In this document: positions 55,525 to 64,000 of the stretch, one piece after another | How the letters are laid out: every line of letters begins with the position of its first letter | How positions within the stretch are numbered: the first letter of the stretch is position 1 | Assembly: GCA_030770535.1 (NCBI GenBank) | Contig: JASVEC010000020.1 | Coordinates: 620,001 to 684,000, forward strand | Reading direction: 5' to 3' | Length of the DNA stretch: 64,000 nucleotides | Source of the DNA: Batkoa obscura | Lineage: Eukaryota; Entomophthoromycota; Entomophthoromycetes; Entomophthorales; Batkoaceae | The notes under the pieces: model-generated | Told to the model about the DNA's origin: nothing | Database searches by the model: none | The model's input: the letters and a program-made list of their open reading frames with translations, nothing else | Made by a program: the position numbers and the translations under genes

Positions 55525-57570
55525 ATGTCAAAAGCACAGCAGATACTAGATATAGCATCTTCAAGCAAAGACATTTATTCTTTAGACCATGAAGAGCGAG
55601 ATAGTGATTTAGATGAATATACCGATAATCAAGGAGAATCTGAGGCCCAATTTACAATTAGAGCAGCACTCCTAGGATCCATCTTAGGCTGTGTAGTATC
55701 AGCAAGTAATATTTATCTAGGATTAAAATCCGGATTCAGCTTCCCAGCTTCCATTTTTGGTGCAATATTAGGATATGCTATACTTAAGCCATGGTCTAAG
55801 TTACCATTATATCTTGGTGGGGGTTATTTTGGAATCAAAGAAAATTGTACAGTACAAACAGCAGCCACAGCAGCAGGAGGTTTATCGGTTGGATTTATTA
55901 ATGGTATACCAACCATGTTTCGGCTGGAGTTATTTCAGCTTCCATTGGACCATTATTGGAGTATGCTATTTTTATGGACGCTAGCAGCAGGTTTTTATGG
56001 TCTATTTTTTGCAATTCCTTTAAGATCCTACTTTATAATTAAACAAAAATTGATTTTTCCATCTCCTACTGCCTCAGCTAATACCATTCTTTCCTTACAT
56101 TCCAAAGGTGGGAAAGAAGCAAAAATTCAAACTAAGTGGATTATGTATTCTTTTATAAGTGCTTTTATTTATAAAGTGGTAGGTTATTTTGTCCCATTTA
56201 TTATTGACCTACATATTCTTTGGTGGATTTCAGTCCCGACTGGCTCCAAGTTATTAGCTACTATCGATGTTTTTTGGAGATGGCACTTTCAATTAACAAC
56301 TGCTTTTTTTGGTTCAGGCATGATTGTTGGTTTTAACACAGCCTTTTCTTTCTTCTTTGGAAGTGTATTAGCTTGGGGGATTATTGGCCCTGTATTATTT
56401 TATAGTGATAATAATGAAATAGTGAAAGTATCTCCATGGGGGTATGATAAAAATAAAGCAACAGTTCAATCATGGAATTTATGGATTGGTACTGTCATTT
56501 TATTATGCTGTTCTTTTACTGAGTTATTGATGCAATCAAAGTCAATTTTTAATGGTTTTAAAAGTAGTTTGATCCAGCTTTATAATATAATTGCTAAATT
56601 ATTTCGTATAAGAAGGGTTGAGCATAATCTCGGAGATAATGAAGATCCAGTTCCAGAAAATGAACTTGTTCCAACTTGGATGTGGGTTTCTGGTACTATA
56701 ATTTCTGGAATACTTACAATTATTGTGTTAGTTATATATTTTGAGATGAATGTAGGGGCTGGAATATTAGCAATTATATTAGGATTTATGTTTTCACTTA
56801 TAGGCTGTCAAGCAGCAGGTGAAACTGATATTAATCCAGTCGGGGTTATTGGAAAAGCATCTCAATTCGTATTTGCTGGAATACCTGGTGCTAATTTAAA
56901 AGTACGACAACTTAATAATTTAATTGCTGGTTCACTTGCTGCAGCCTGTGGATCTCAGGCGGTAGATATGGTAGGAGATTTAAAAACTGGTCACATTTTG
57001 AAAGCATCTCCACGCTCTCAATTTTATGCACAGATTGTTGGATCTGTGTTTGGAGTTGTTATCGCCGTAGTTTTATTTATGTTATTTGGTAAAGCATATC
57101 CTTGTATTCTGATCCAACAGAAAATAGGCTCTCCACCCTGTGAATTTCCTGCACCAGGTGTTGCAGCTTGGACAGCTGTAACTCAAGCTTTGACTTCAGA
57201 TATATTAAGAGTTATTCCAGAATCATGTAGAATCGCTTGTTTGGCGTTTGGTTTAAGTACAATTATATTAGTTGTTCTTAAAAACAGCTACTTAAAAAAA
57301 TATGCTGACTATATTCCAAATTGGAATGCTATTGGCATTGCTTTTATCAACCCAGCACCTGCACTCCCTATCGCCAGTGTCCTTGGTGCTTTAATCGGGG
57401 TTATTTGGAATAAAGCAAATCCAAAATACTGGAAAATTATGGGAATTGCTTTAGCATCTGGTTTAATTGCTGGTGAAGGCACTGGGGGAGTATTTCATGC
57501 AATTTTTAATATTGTTGGTTTGGATCCTAAAAAAGTATCAACAATGTTTGCAATGCCTATAGCTTTATAG
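55525..57570 (+). CDS. OPT/YSL-type oligopeptide transporter 3
   Basis: Intronless, 681 residues from the ATG at 55525 (MSKAQQIL); the frame extends three codons upstream without an ATG. Acidic N-terminus, FTIRAALLGSILGC, NCTVQTAATAAGG, ETDINPVGVIGKASQF (about 430-445), GDLKTGHIL and ASGLIAGEGTGGVFHAIF. It ends FAMPIAL without the Cys-rich tail of transporters 1 and 2 and is closest to transporter 4 (shared PLRSYFIIKQKL, VFAGI and FAMP-like ends). Confidence 0.92.
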   Translation: MSKAQQILDIASSSKDIYSLDHEERDSDLDEYTDNQGESEAQFTIRAALLGSILGCVVSASNIYLGLKSGFSFPASIFGAILGYAILKPWSKLPLYLGGGYFGIKENCTVQTAATAAGGLSVGFINGIPTMFRLELFQLPLDHYWSMLFLWTLAAGFYGLFFAIPLRSYFIIKQKLIFPSPTASANTILSLHSKGGKEAKIQTKWIMYSFISAFIYKVVGYFVPFIIDLHILWWISVPTGSKLLATIDVFWRWHFQLTTAFFGSGMIVGFNTAFSFFFGSVLAWGIIGPVLFYSDNNEIVKVSPWGYDKNKATVQSWNLWIGTVILLCCSFTELLMQSKSIFNGFKSSLIQLYNIIAKLFRIRRVEHNLGDNEDPVPENELVPTWMWVSGTIISGILTIIVLVIYFEMNVGAGILAIILGFMFSLIGCQAAGETDINPVGVIGKASQFVFAGIPGANLKVRQLNNLIAGSLAAACGSQAVDMVGDLKTGHILKASPRSQFYAQIVGSVFGVVIAVVLFMLFGKAYPCILIQQKIGSPPCEFPAPGVAAWTAVTQALTSDILRVIPESCRIACLAFGLSTIILVVLKNSYLKKYADYIPNWNAIGIAFINPAPALPIASVLGALIGVIWNKANPKYWKIMGIALASGLIAGEGTGGVFHAIFNIVGLDPKKVSTMFAMPIAL

Positions 57571-57991
57571 TAGCAGTTTTATACAATAAATCCAATTAAA
57601 GTTTATTATTAATTTAATTTGTTTATAAATCTTGTTTTATCCCAAAAAAAATTAGCTTAAGCTACTGAAATTTAATCATATTAAGAATTTTTGTATAATG
57701 ATGCTTTTGTTTTTTATTTTTTTATAATTTATTTTTAGTAGTAAATCAAATTGATCAACTAAAGTAAAAGTAACTTAATGTTACTTAATCTAATTTTTTA
57801 AATGCTGAAAATATTCTACTTTTATTGTTGAGATTTTATATCTTATTGTTGAAACTAATTAATTAATTGTTGAAACTAATTAATTAATTGTTGAGAATTA
57901 ATTGTCTTTAAAACAAAAAAATTGCCAACTATTTAAAAGTAAAATTTATCAATTTTTATAATCATACTAATTGATACAAAACACTACATAC
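57571..57991. other. 3' flank of OPT transporter 3 with tandem repeat
   Basis: AT-rich, no gene. Contains a 21 bp tandem repeat at 57845-57904. Confidence 0.5.
57845..57904 (+). repeat. 21 bp tandem repeat (about three units)
   Basis: ATTGTTGAAACTAATTAATT units at 57845 and 57866 with a third, diverged unit at 57887. Confidence 0.8.
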
Positions 57992-58095
57992 TATGAGTAT
58001 ATATTTTTTTGTTTAGGAATTTTATTAGAAATTTTTCCATTCAAATAGTGCTTAGAAAAATGGAAAAAGTGATGAGACAAAAGAACACCCTCCTA
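57992..58095 (-). mobile_element. Foldback MITE family A, copy 21 (diverged)
   Basis: Minus orientation; ends TATGAGTATA and CCCTCCTA, body recognisable (TTTCCATTCAAATAGTGCTT). Confidence 0.8.
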
Positions 58096-59602
58096 CATTT
58101 ACGATTTTTTTATTCTATAAACCTTGACCCTTAAACCCTCTGTAATTTATAAATAAACTGAAAAAAAGGTGTTTCATTGAATTTTTGTCAAAAACTTATG
58201 CATTACATGATAGAAATCAATTATTATTACTACATTTAATTATGCTAGGTGGTATGACCTTAGTTTTATGGTGCTAGTTAGCAAACGTGGATCAACTTTT
58301 ATATAAAAAGGAGTTCATAATAAGACATATTTTTTAAAAGGCGAATGATCAAAAGACATTTTTATTAAATTGATCACTTTAAAAAAATATTATTGAAAAA
58401 TAATTCCATTCATTTTAATATTGTATTATTACTCTGTAGGTATATTAATAAAACCGTAGGTTGTATAGATATCTTTTGAATTTAACCCGTTCTCTCCTTT
58501 TTTATCATAAATGATAATAAAATTATTCTTTAAAAGTTTGACTAAGAAGTAAATAAGATTCTAGGTTATTAAAGCCATTGCGCATATAGAAGTTTATCAA
58601 AACCTTTTCTAACATGTTGTCAAAGCATGCCGCCTACATTCACCTCTTTAAATAAAACTAAGTGGAAAAAACTATTTTCCCTTCCTTTGGAGAAATCATC
58701 TTAAATAAAAATATTGTAGATTTTTTATTTTATCATCTTATAGATATCAAGGATATGCTTGGAATTATTTTATTAAAATTTATTTGATAAAAGTGTTCTT
58801 AAACCTGTTATTTCGAATAAAACGTTATCAATAACAGTAGTTTTTCGGTATTATATTACTAATAGATATTATTTAATATTTAGATTAAGCGCAAGTTATA
58901 GCTATTTGAGTATTAAAATAAGGTTTATTTAAACATAAGTGGTATGGTAAAGTAGAAGAACCTAAAAAAAAGATAAGATAACTTACCCTTTTTAAGATAG
59001 AATCATGTTATCTTATATATTTCTAAATTCAAATAAGAATTGAATTCAAGTGACAGCAATTTTAATTAGAAAAATAGATGGAGTAACTGAATTTATTGCT
59101 TTTATTCTGAACCAATTCTTTTTTAAATTACACTTGTTAGGAATTCTCAATGATTGTTTTTAGTTTTAAGGAAGACACCATCGGGTGTTTATTATTTGAC
59201 GTGGAAAGAGTCATTATCGAAATTCTTGATTATCATGTTCTAATGTTGATTCAATATTAAGAGATAATATTAATTTAAAATATTAAAAAATAAAGTATCA
59301 TTATAAAGAAAGTAAAGTAATTGAAACACCCAATAGTAGTTTGATTATTTGCAATAAATTAAACGTTATTACTTGTATTTTTTACTATTTCCAGTTTAAT
59401 TAACGGTTCTTAAGAATACAATTTTTTTGGCTATTCAATACTGCTATGGTAGGAATTAAGAATCATCCCGACTTCACATGATTGTAATTTCTATCTAAAA
59501 ACAGTCACTAGAACTATTAAATTTATGGCATAAAAAAAAGCACTATAAATAAAGCTGAAAAGCAATTTGATTAATCAAACCTTTTTTAATAAATTATTTA
59601 AC
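58096..59602. other. Upstream region of OPT transporter 4
   Basis: AT-rich without a supported gene. A CACTATAAATAAAG box lies at 59541-59554, about 50-60 bp before the ATG at 59603. Confidence 0.45.
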
Positions 59603-61642
59603 ATGGCTTCAAAAGGAGACTTTGATCCTGCGACTTCGCCTGACGAAAAATATCAGTTAGATACAACTGAACATGACTCTGACGTTGACTCATATTATAA
59701 ACATGAAGACGATGGAATTGATGTCCAATTTACTTGGAGAGCTGCTATCATAGGTTCCATTTTAGGATCCATTGTTGCTGCTAGTAATATGTACCTTGGT
59801 TTAAAATCTGGATGGACTTTCTCTGCTTCTATTTTTGGTGCTATTCTTGGTTTTGGTATTCTTAAACCATTATCAAAATTGCCACCTGCTTGGGGTGGTG
59901 GCGAATTTGGTATGAAAGAAAATTGTACTGTTCAAACAGCTGCTACTGCTGCTGGTGGTCTTTCTGCTGGTTTTGTTGCAGGTGTTCCTGCTATGTTCCG
60001 TCTCGGATTACTTGATCCTGATATTACTAAACATTGGGGTATGTTCTTCTTATGGACATTAGCTGCTGGTTTTTATGGTTTATTCTTTGCTGTTCCTTTA
60101 AGATCTTATTTCGTTATCCAACAAAAGCTAATTTTCCCATCCCCTACTGCTTCAGCTAACACCATTCGCTCATTACATGCAGGTGATGGTGAAGAAGCTA
60201 GGACCCAAACTAGATGGATTATTTACTCTTTCTTAGGAGCTGTTATCCATAAAATTGTTGGGTATTTCGTTCCTTTCTTAATTGATATGCATGTCTTATT
60301 TTGGTTCTCTATTCCATCAGGTAACGCTGTTTTACAAGCAATTGATCCATTGTGGAGATGGCAGCTTCAAATCACAACCGCTTTCTTTGGAGCAGGTATG
60401 ATGGTAGGGCTGAATACTGCGGCATCTTTCCTCTTTGGTGATCTTTTAGCTTGGGCAATCATTGGTCCTATCTTGTTTTATGGCGACAACGATATTGTTG
60501 TTAAAAAATCACCATGGGGTTACAGTAAAGAGAAAGCAACTGTCCAATCTTGGAATTTATGGATCGGTATTGTTATTATGTTGTGCGCCTCCTTCACTGA
60601 ATTATTTATGCAATATAAATCTTTATGGAATGGCGTCAAAGGTGGTTTTATTCAACTTTGGAATCTTATTGCTAAGGTACTTCCCATCAAGAAGATTGAC
60701 TTTGACGGATCAGATAATAAAGATCCAGTTTCAGAGCATGAACTTATACCTACTTGGATGTGGATGTCTGGAACGCTGGTTTCTCTTATCCTTACTATTT
60801 TAGTATTATACTTTTACTTCGATATGAACGTAGGAGCTGGTATTTTAGCTGCGCTCTTAGGTTTTGTCTTCTCATTTATTGGATGTCAATCTTCTGGCGA
60901 AACTGATATTAATCCAACTGGTGTTATTGGAAAAGCATCTCAGTTCGTATTTGCTGGTATCCATGCTGAAACGTTACAACTTACTCAACTTCATAATTTA
61001 ATTGCTGGTGTTTTATCTGCTTCATGTGGATCTCAAACAGTAGATATGGTAGGTGATCTGAAAACGGGCCATTTATTACGTGCTTCACCACGTTCTCAAT
61101 TCTACGCACAAATTGTTGGTTCCGTATTTGGTATAGTTATTGCTGTAGTTTTATTCATGTTATTTGGTAAAGCATATCCCTGCATTTTAGTAAAAGAACC
61201 AGAAGGTGCACCAGCATGTACTTTCCCTGTTCCTGCAGTTTCTGCTTGGGCTGGTGTTACTGAAGCTTTAACATCTGATATCTTAAAGATGGTCCCAGAA
61301 TCTTGCCGTATTGCATGTTTAGTCTTTGGATTAGTTACAATTGCAACTATTGTTCTTAAGAACACTTACTTAAAGAAATACTCTGCTTATATTCCTAATT
61401 GGAACGCCATTGGGGTTGCTTTTGTTAATCCAGCACCATATATTCCAGTTGCTAACTTCATTGGAGCCTTAATTGCACTTGTATGGAACAAAATTAATCC
61501 AAGATACTGGAGTATTATGGGTATTGCCTTAGCATCTGGCTTGATTGCAGGTGAGGGTATTGGTGGGGTTTTCCATGCCATTTTCAATATTGCTGGGGTA
61601 ACTGAAGAAGAATACTCTACCACTTGGGCTATGCCTGTCTAA
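59603..61642 (+). CDS. OPT/YSL-type oligopeptide transporter 4
   Basis: Intronless, 679 residues from the ATG at 59603 (MASKGDFDP); the frame is open upstream but without an ATG. FTWRAAIIGSILGS, NCTVQTAATAAGG, ETDINPTGVIGKASQF (about 432-447), GDLKTGHLL and ASGLIAGEGIGGVFHAIF are all present; it ends TTWAMPV. Codon choice is visibly more biased (GCT, GGT, TTC, ATC, CGT) than in transporters 1-3, suggesting the highest expression of the four. Confidence 0.93.
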   Translation: MASKGDFDPATSPDEKYQLDTTEHDSDVDSYYKHEDDGIDVQFTWRAAIIGSILGSIVAASNMYLGLKSGWTFSASIFGAILGFGILKPLSKLPPAWGGGEFGMKENCTVQTAATAAGGLSAGFVAGVPAMFRLGLLDPDITKHWGMFFLWTLAAGFYGLFFAVPLRSYFVIQQKLIFPSPTASANTIRSLHAGDGEEARTQTRWIIYSFLGAVIHKIVGYFVPFLIDMHVLFWFSIPSGNAVLQAIDPLWRWQLQITTAFFGAGMMVGLNTAASFLFGDLLAWAIIGPILFYGDNDIVVKKSPWGYSKEKATVQSWNLWIGIVIMLCASFTELFMQYKSLWNGVKGGFIQLWNLIAKVLPIKKIDFDGSDNKDPVSEHELIPTWMWMSGTLVSLILTILVLYFYFDMNVGAGILAALLGFVFSFIGCQSSGETDINPTGVIGKASQFVFAGIHAETLQLTQLHNLIAGVLSASCGSQTVDMVGDLKTGHLLRASPRSQFYAQIVGSVFGIVIAVVLFMLFGKAYPCILVKEPEGAPACTFPVPAVSAWAGVTEALTSDILKMVPESCRIACLVFGLVTIATIVLKNTYLKKYSAYIPNWNAIGVAFVNPAPYIPVANFIGALIALVWNKINPRYWSIMGIALASGLIAGEGIGGVFHAIFNIAGVTEEEYSTTWAMPV

Positions 61643-62978
61643 TTCTATTGTTATAATTTTGCATTTTCGACATTCTAATTTTAAATTATTGAATAATAAA
61701 TGAATACTTTTTATTTAACTGGAGTTTTGAATATTCACTTTTTGACTAGTTATATTTTTAATTTAAACTTCTAACAAGCGACTTCCATAGCATTTATAGT
61801 GGTGCCATGAAAATCATGAAATGGATATGGAGGTGTCTTTTTTTGATTTTCATTACTTTTTCAATTTTTTAAGTACTATTTAAGTGGTAAAGTTATTAGC
61901 AAGATTTAAATAAAAAAACATCCTCATAGAAATATTATATTTAGAAAGTAAGGTTTTTTAATATTCATCTAGTATATTAAATTCTTCTTAAAATACATCT
62001 CCATATATCAAGTTTTGTTTATAAAAGGACTTTAGATTTCTATATCTTTTGTATGCCATATCAAGCCATAAAATGTTAACAATTCAAGCTTAAAATGACA
62101 AAAGAAATTTATTAACACTAATAATTTTAAATACATAATTTTAAAAAACTTTTATTATAAAGTAGATATAAATATATTTTAATGCAATTTTATTAAGTAG
62201 CTTTTAAGCAAGTTTTTTAAGCTTTTAAACAAGACTATGCTTAAATTTGTTAAAAAGTAAATAATTCATTAATTTTTGTAAATATCATTACTTTTTAAAA
62301 GACATCATAAGGTTTTGTAGTTTTATTAATAAAAATTGAAAATAAGTCTATAAAGGCGCGAAGTCAAATAAAGGACATTGTTTACAAAAAGCAGTAACTT
62401 GTTATTTACAGGGCGCCTAAATCAGATAATAACCTAGAAGCAAGAAGCATAAAGAGGAATTAAATTTAAAATTTAATAATCAAATGACTCTGAGTCATAT
62501 TAATTAGTAATGTATTCTTATAAAAAAAGTGTTAATTAGAAAAATCATAAGTAAAAATCACAGATTTCAAATAGAATAAAGATCTTAATTTAGCAAGCTC
62601 TCACTATACTGCTTCTTCTACTCTTCTATAGATACTATACTTCATTACTGATAGCTAACGCTTGAGTTTTTTTAAAGCACACCTTAATTAACTGCAAAAA
62701 TTCAAAATCCACAGTTCATTACTTTTCTCCCAACTCGATTTCTTAGTTTAATTTCCAACTATAGTAATCATTTCTCGAAGTTGCTAGAAAGCCAAAAAAG
62801 ACGTCATACTCCCTAATTTGATTTGAATTTGCAATAATCGAATTAATTAAGGGAATAATTCTTTTTATGAGCTAGATTGCAAGCTATTATTAATAGCTGA
62901 TTATCTTTTATTTTTTTAATTTTTTTTAGATTATCTTGTTAAAGAAAGTATTATTAATAATTAAAAAGCGAGATTCCA
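61643..62978. other. Intergenic region before mitochondrial DnaJ
   Basis: AT-rich. One full MITE and, at 61991-62006, a lone MITE end (AATACATCTCCATATA). No gene recognised. Confidence 0.5.
61826..61928 (+). mobile_element. Foldback MITE family A, copy 22 (diverged)
   Basis: Ends TATGGAGGTG and CATCCTCATA; body altered (TTTTCAATTTTTTAAGTACT). Confidence 0.82.
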
Positions 62979-64000
62979 ATGCGAGTTTATAGTGTCACGC
63001 CAATATTAAGAACAATACAAAGATGTAGTGGAGTTTCTTCCAATTTCATTAAGTCAAGAAATATTAGTACTAAGTCTGCATTTCAAAAGCAAAGTAATTG
63101 GTATCAAAAAACACAAAAACATCAATTTCATCAATCTTCCGCTGTTTCTAAACAGGATTTTTATAAAACATTAGGTGTTGATAAAAAAGCATCAAGCTCT
63201 GAAATCAAAAAAGCTTATTATCAATTAGCTAAAAAATATCACCCAGATACTAACAAAGGTGATAAAAACGCTCAAGAAAAATTTATTGAAATTCAAGAAG
63301 CTTATGAGGTAAAAGAAGGTTTTGAATTTTAATCTATTTATATTAAATTTTTTTAAAAAACAGTGTTTATCTGATGAACAAAAAAGAGCAGCTTATGATC
63401 AATTTGGTCATGGGTTTGATGGTAGTGGTAAGCTATTTTTAAGAGTTAAATAATAATAATGATTTATTTTATATTTAAAGGTGGTTATAACCCAGGAGCT
63501 GGAGGGTTTGATGGGTTTGGAGGTTTTGGTCAAGGTGGTTTTTCACAAGGTTTTGGAGGAGGCCAAGGTTTCAATCCAGAAGATTTATTTTCACAATTTT
63601 TTGGTGGAGGTTTTGGTAAAGGAAGAGCAGGTAGAAGTGGCTTCGATTTAACTGGAGAAGATATCCAGGTAAAGAAATAGTACAATAATCCCAACTTAAT
63701 ACTAAACAACAATTTTTTAGGTTAATATGAATATTTCATTTATGGAAGCAGCTAAAGGAGTTAACAAAAAAGTACGTATTCAACCTATAATCAATTGTTC
63801 CACTTGTAAAGGTCATGGTACTAAAGATGCTAAGAAGCCAGATCCATGCCCAAGCTGTCATGGTTCAGGTCAACAAATATTTAATACAATGCAAGGTATA
63901 TTAGCAAGAACTTGTTCTACTTGTGATGGTTCAGGTGCCAAAGTAAAGAAAGGATCAGAGTGTAGTACCTGCGGTGGTATGGGTAGAGTTAGAGATAACA
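62979..64000 (+). CDS. MDJ1: Mitochondrial DnaJ co-chaperone (Mdj1/Tid1 type), 5' part
   Basis: Exons 62979-63308, 63364-63427, 63481-63668 and 63721 to the window end, with three GT-AG introns of about 50 bp. The N-terminus is basic and Ser-rich ([20 protein letters not shown]), a mitochondrial presequence. The J domain follows ([23 protein letters not shown] at 88-90; intron 1 lies inside it), then a Gly/Phe-rich region, then four zinc-binding CxxCxGxG motifs ([32 protein letters not shown]). This class A Hsp40 works with mitochondrial Hsp70 in matrix protein folding. The C-terminal substrate-binding domain is outside the window. The gene symbol is by architecture only. Confidence 0.9.

Noticed and set aside
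1-64000. Regularly recurring ~105 bp repeats as a CRISPR-like array
   Set aside because: Copies are dispersed, in both orientations, diverged and unevenly spaced; they have transposon-like ends and the genome is eukaryotic.

Overview
This 64 kb window is nuclear DNA from a very AT-rich eukaryote with short introns (about 50-100 bp, GTAAGT-like donors). The gene content is fungal: secreted filamentous-fungal-type class 3 lipases, OPT/YSL-type oligopeptide transporters, isocitrate lyase with a fungal-type body, and mitochondrial DnaJ. An aerobic early-diverging filamentous fungus, for example an entomophthoralean such as Conidiobolus or a relative, would fit. That placement is inference, not shown by the sequence.

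Layout. (1) 1-4.4 kb: two divergent lipase genes (the first cut by the window edge) and a gene for a predicted mitochondrial protein. (2) 4.4-10.5 kb: AT-rich, transposon-rich DNA with many copies of a ~105 bp foldback MITE and a decayed DDE-like transposase. (3) 10.5-25.9 kb: housekeeping genes: a DIL-domain protein, a CENATAC/CCDC84-like zinc-finger protein (both rebuilt here from several exons), an 810-residue unknown protein, an OPT transporter, a leucine-rich-repeat protein and an RNF126/RNF115-type RING-H2 ubiquitin ligase. (4) 27.3-43.0 kb: a second, inverted copy of the mitochondrial gene plus lipase pair, followed by a head-to-tail lipase array. The window holds eight lipase paralogues. 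(5) 43.6-45.5 kb: isocitrate lyase with an unusual Ser/Gln/Asn-rich tail. (6) 45.5-61.6 kb: a gene-poor, repeat-bearing stretch, three same-strand OPT transporters and a small unknown protein. (7) 63-64 kb: start of a mitochondrial DnaJ (Mdj1/Tid1) gene that runs off the window.

The strongest structural signal is a mirrored block. Bases 2113-4375 and 27342-29604 are reverse complements over about 2.26 kb without a length change; I saw one difference. Similarity outside this tract is clearly lower but still recognisable, including the gene order lipase-lipase-mitochondrial gene. That pattern suggests an older inverted duplication recently homogenised by gene conversion. Shorter conversion-like tracts link other lipases in the array.

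Functionally, secreted lipases, isocitrate lyase (growth on fatty-acid-derived acetyl-CoA) and peptide/metal-peptide transporters together look like a nutrient-acquisition neighbourhood. The remaining genes are ordinary cell-biology genes. I found no tRNA, rRNA or CRISPR array.
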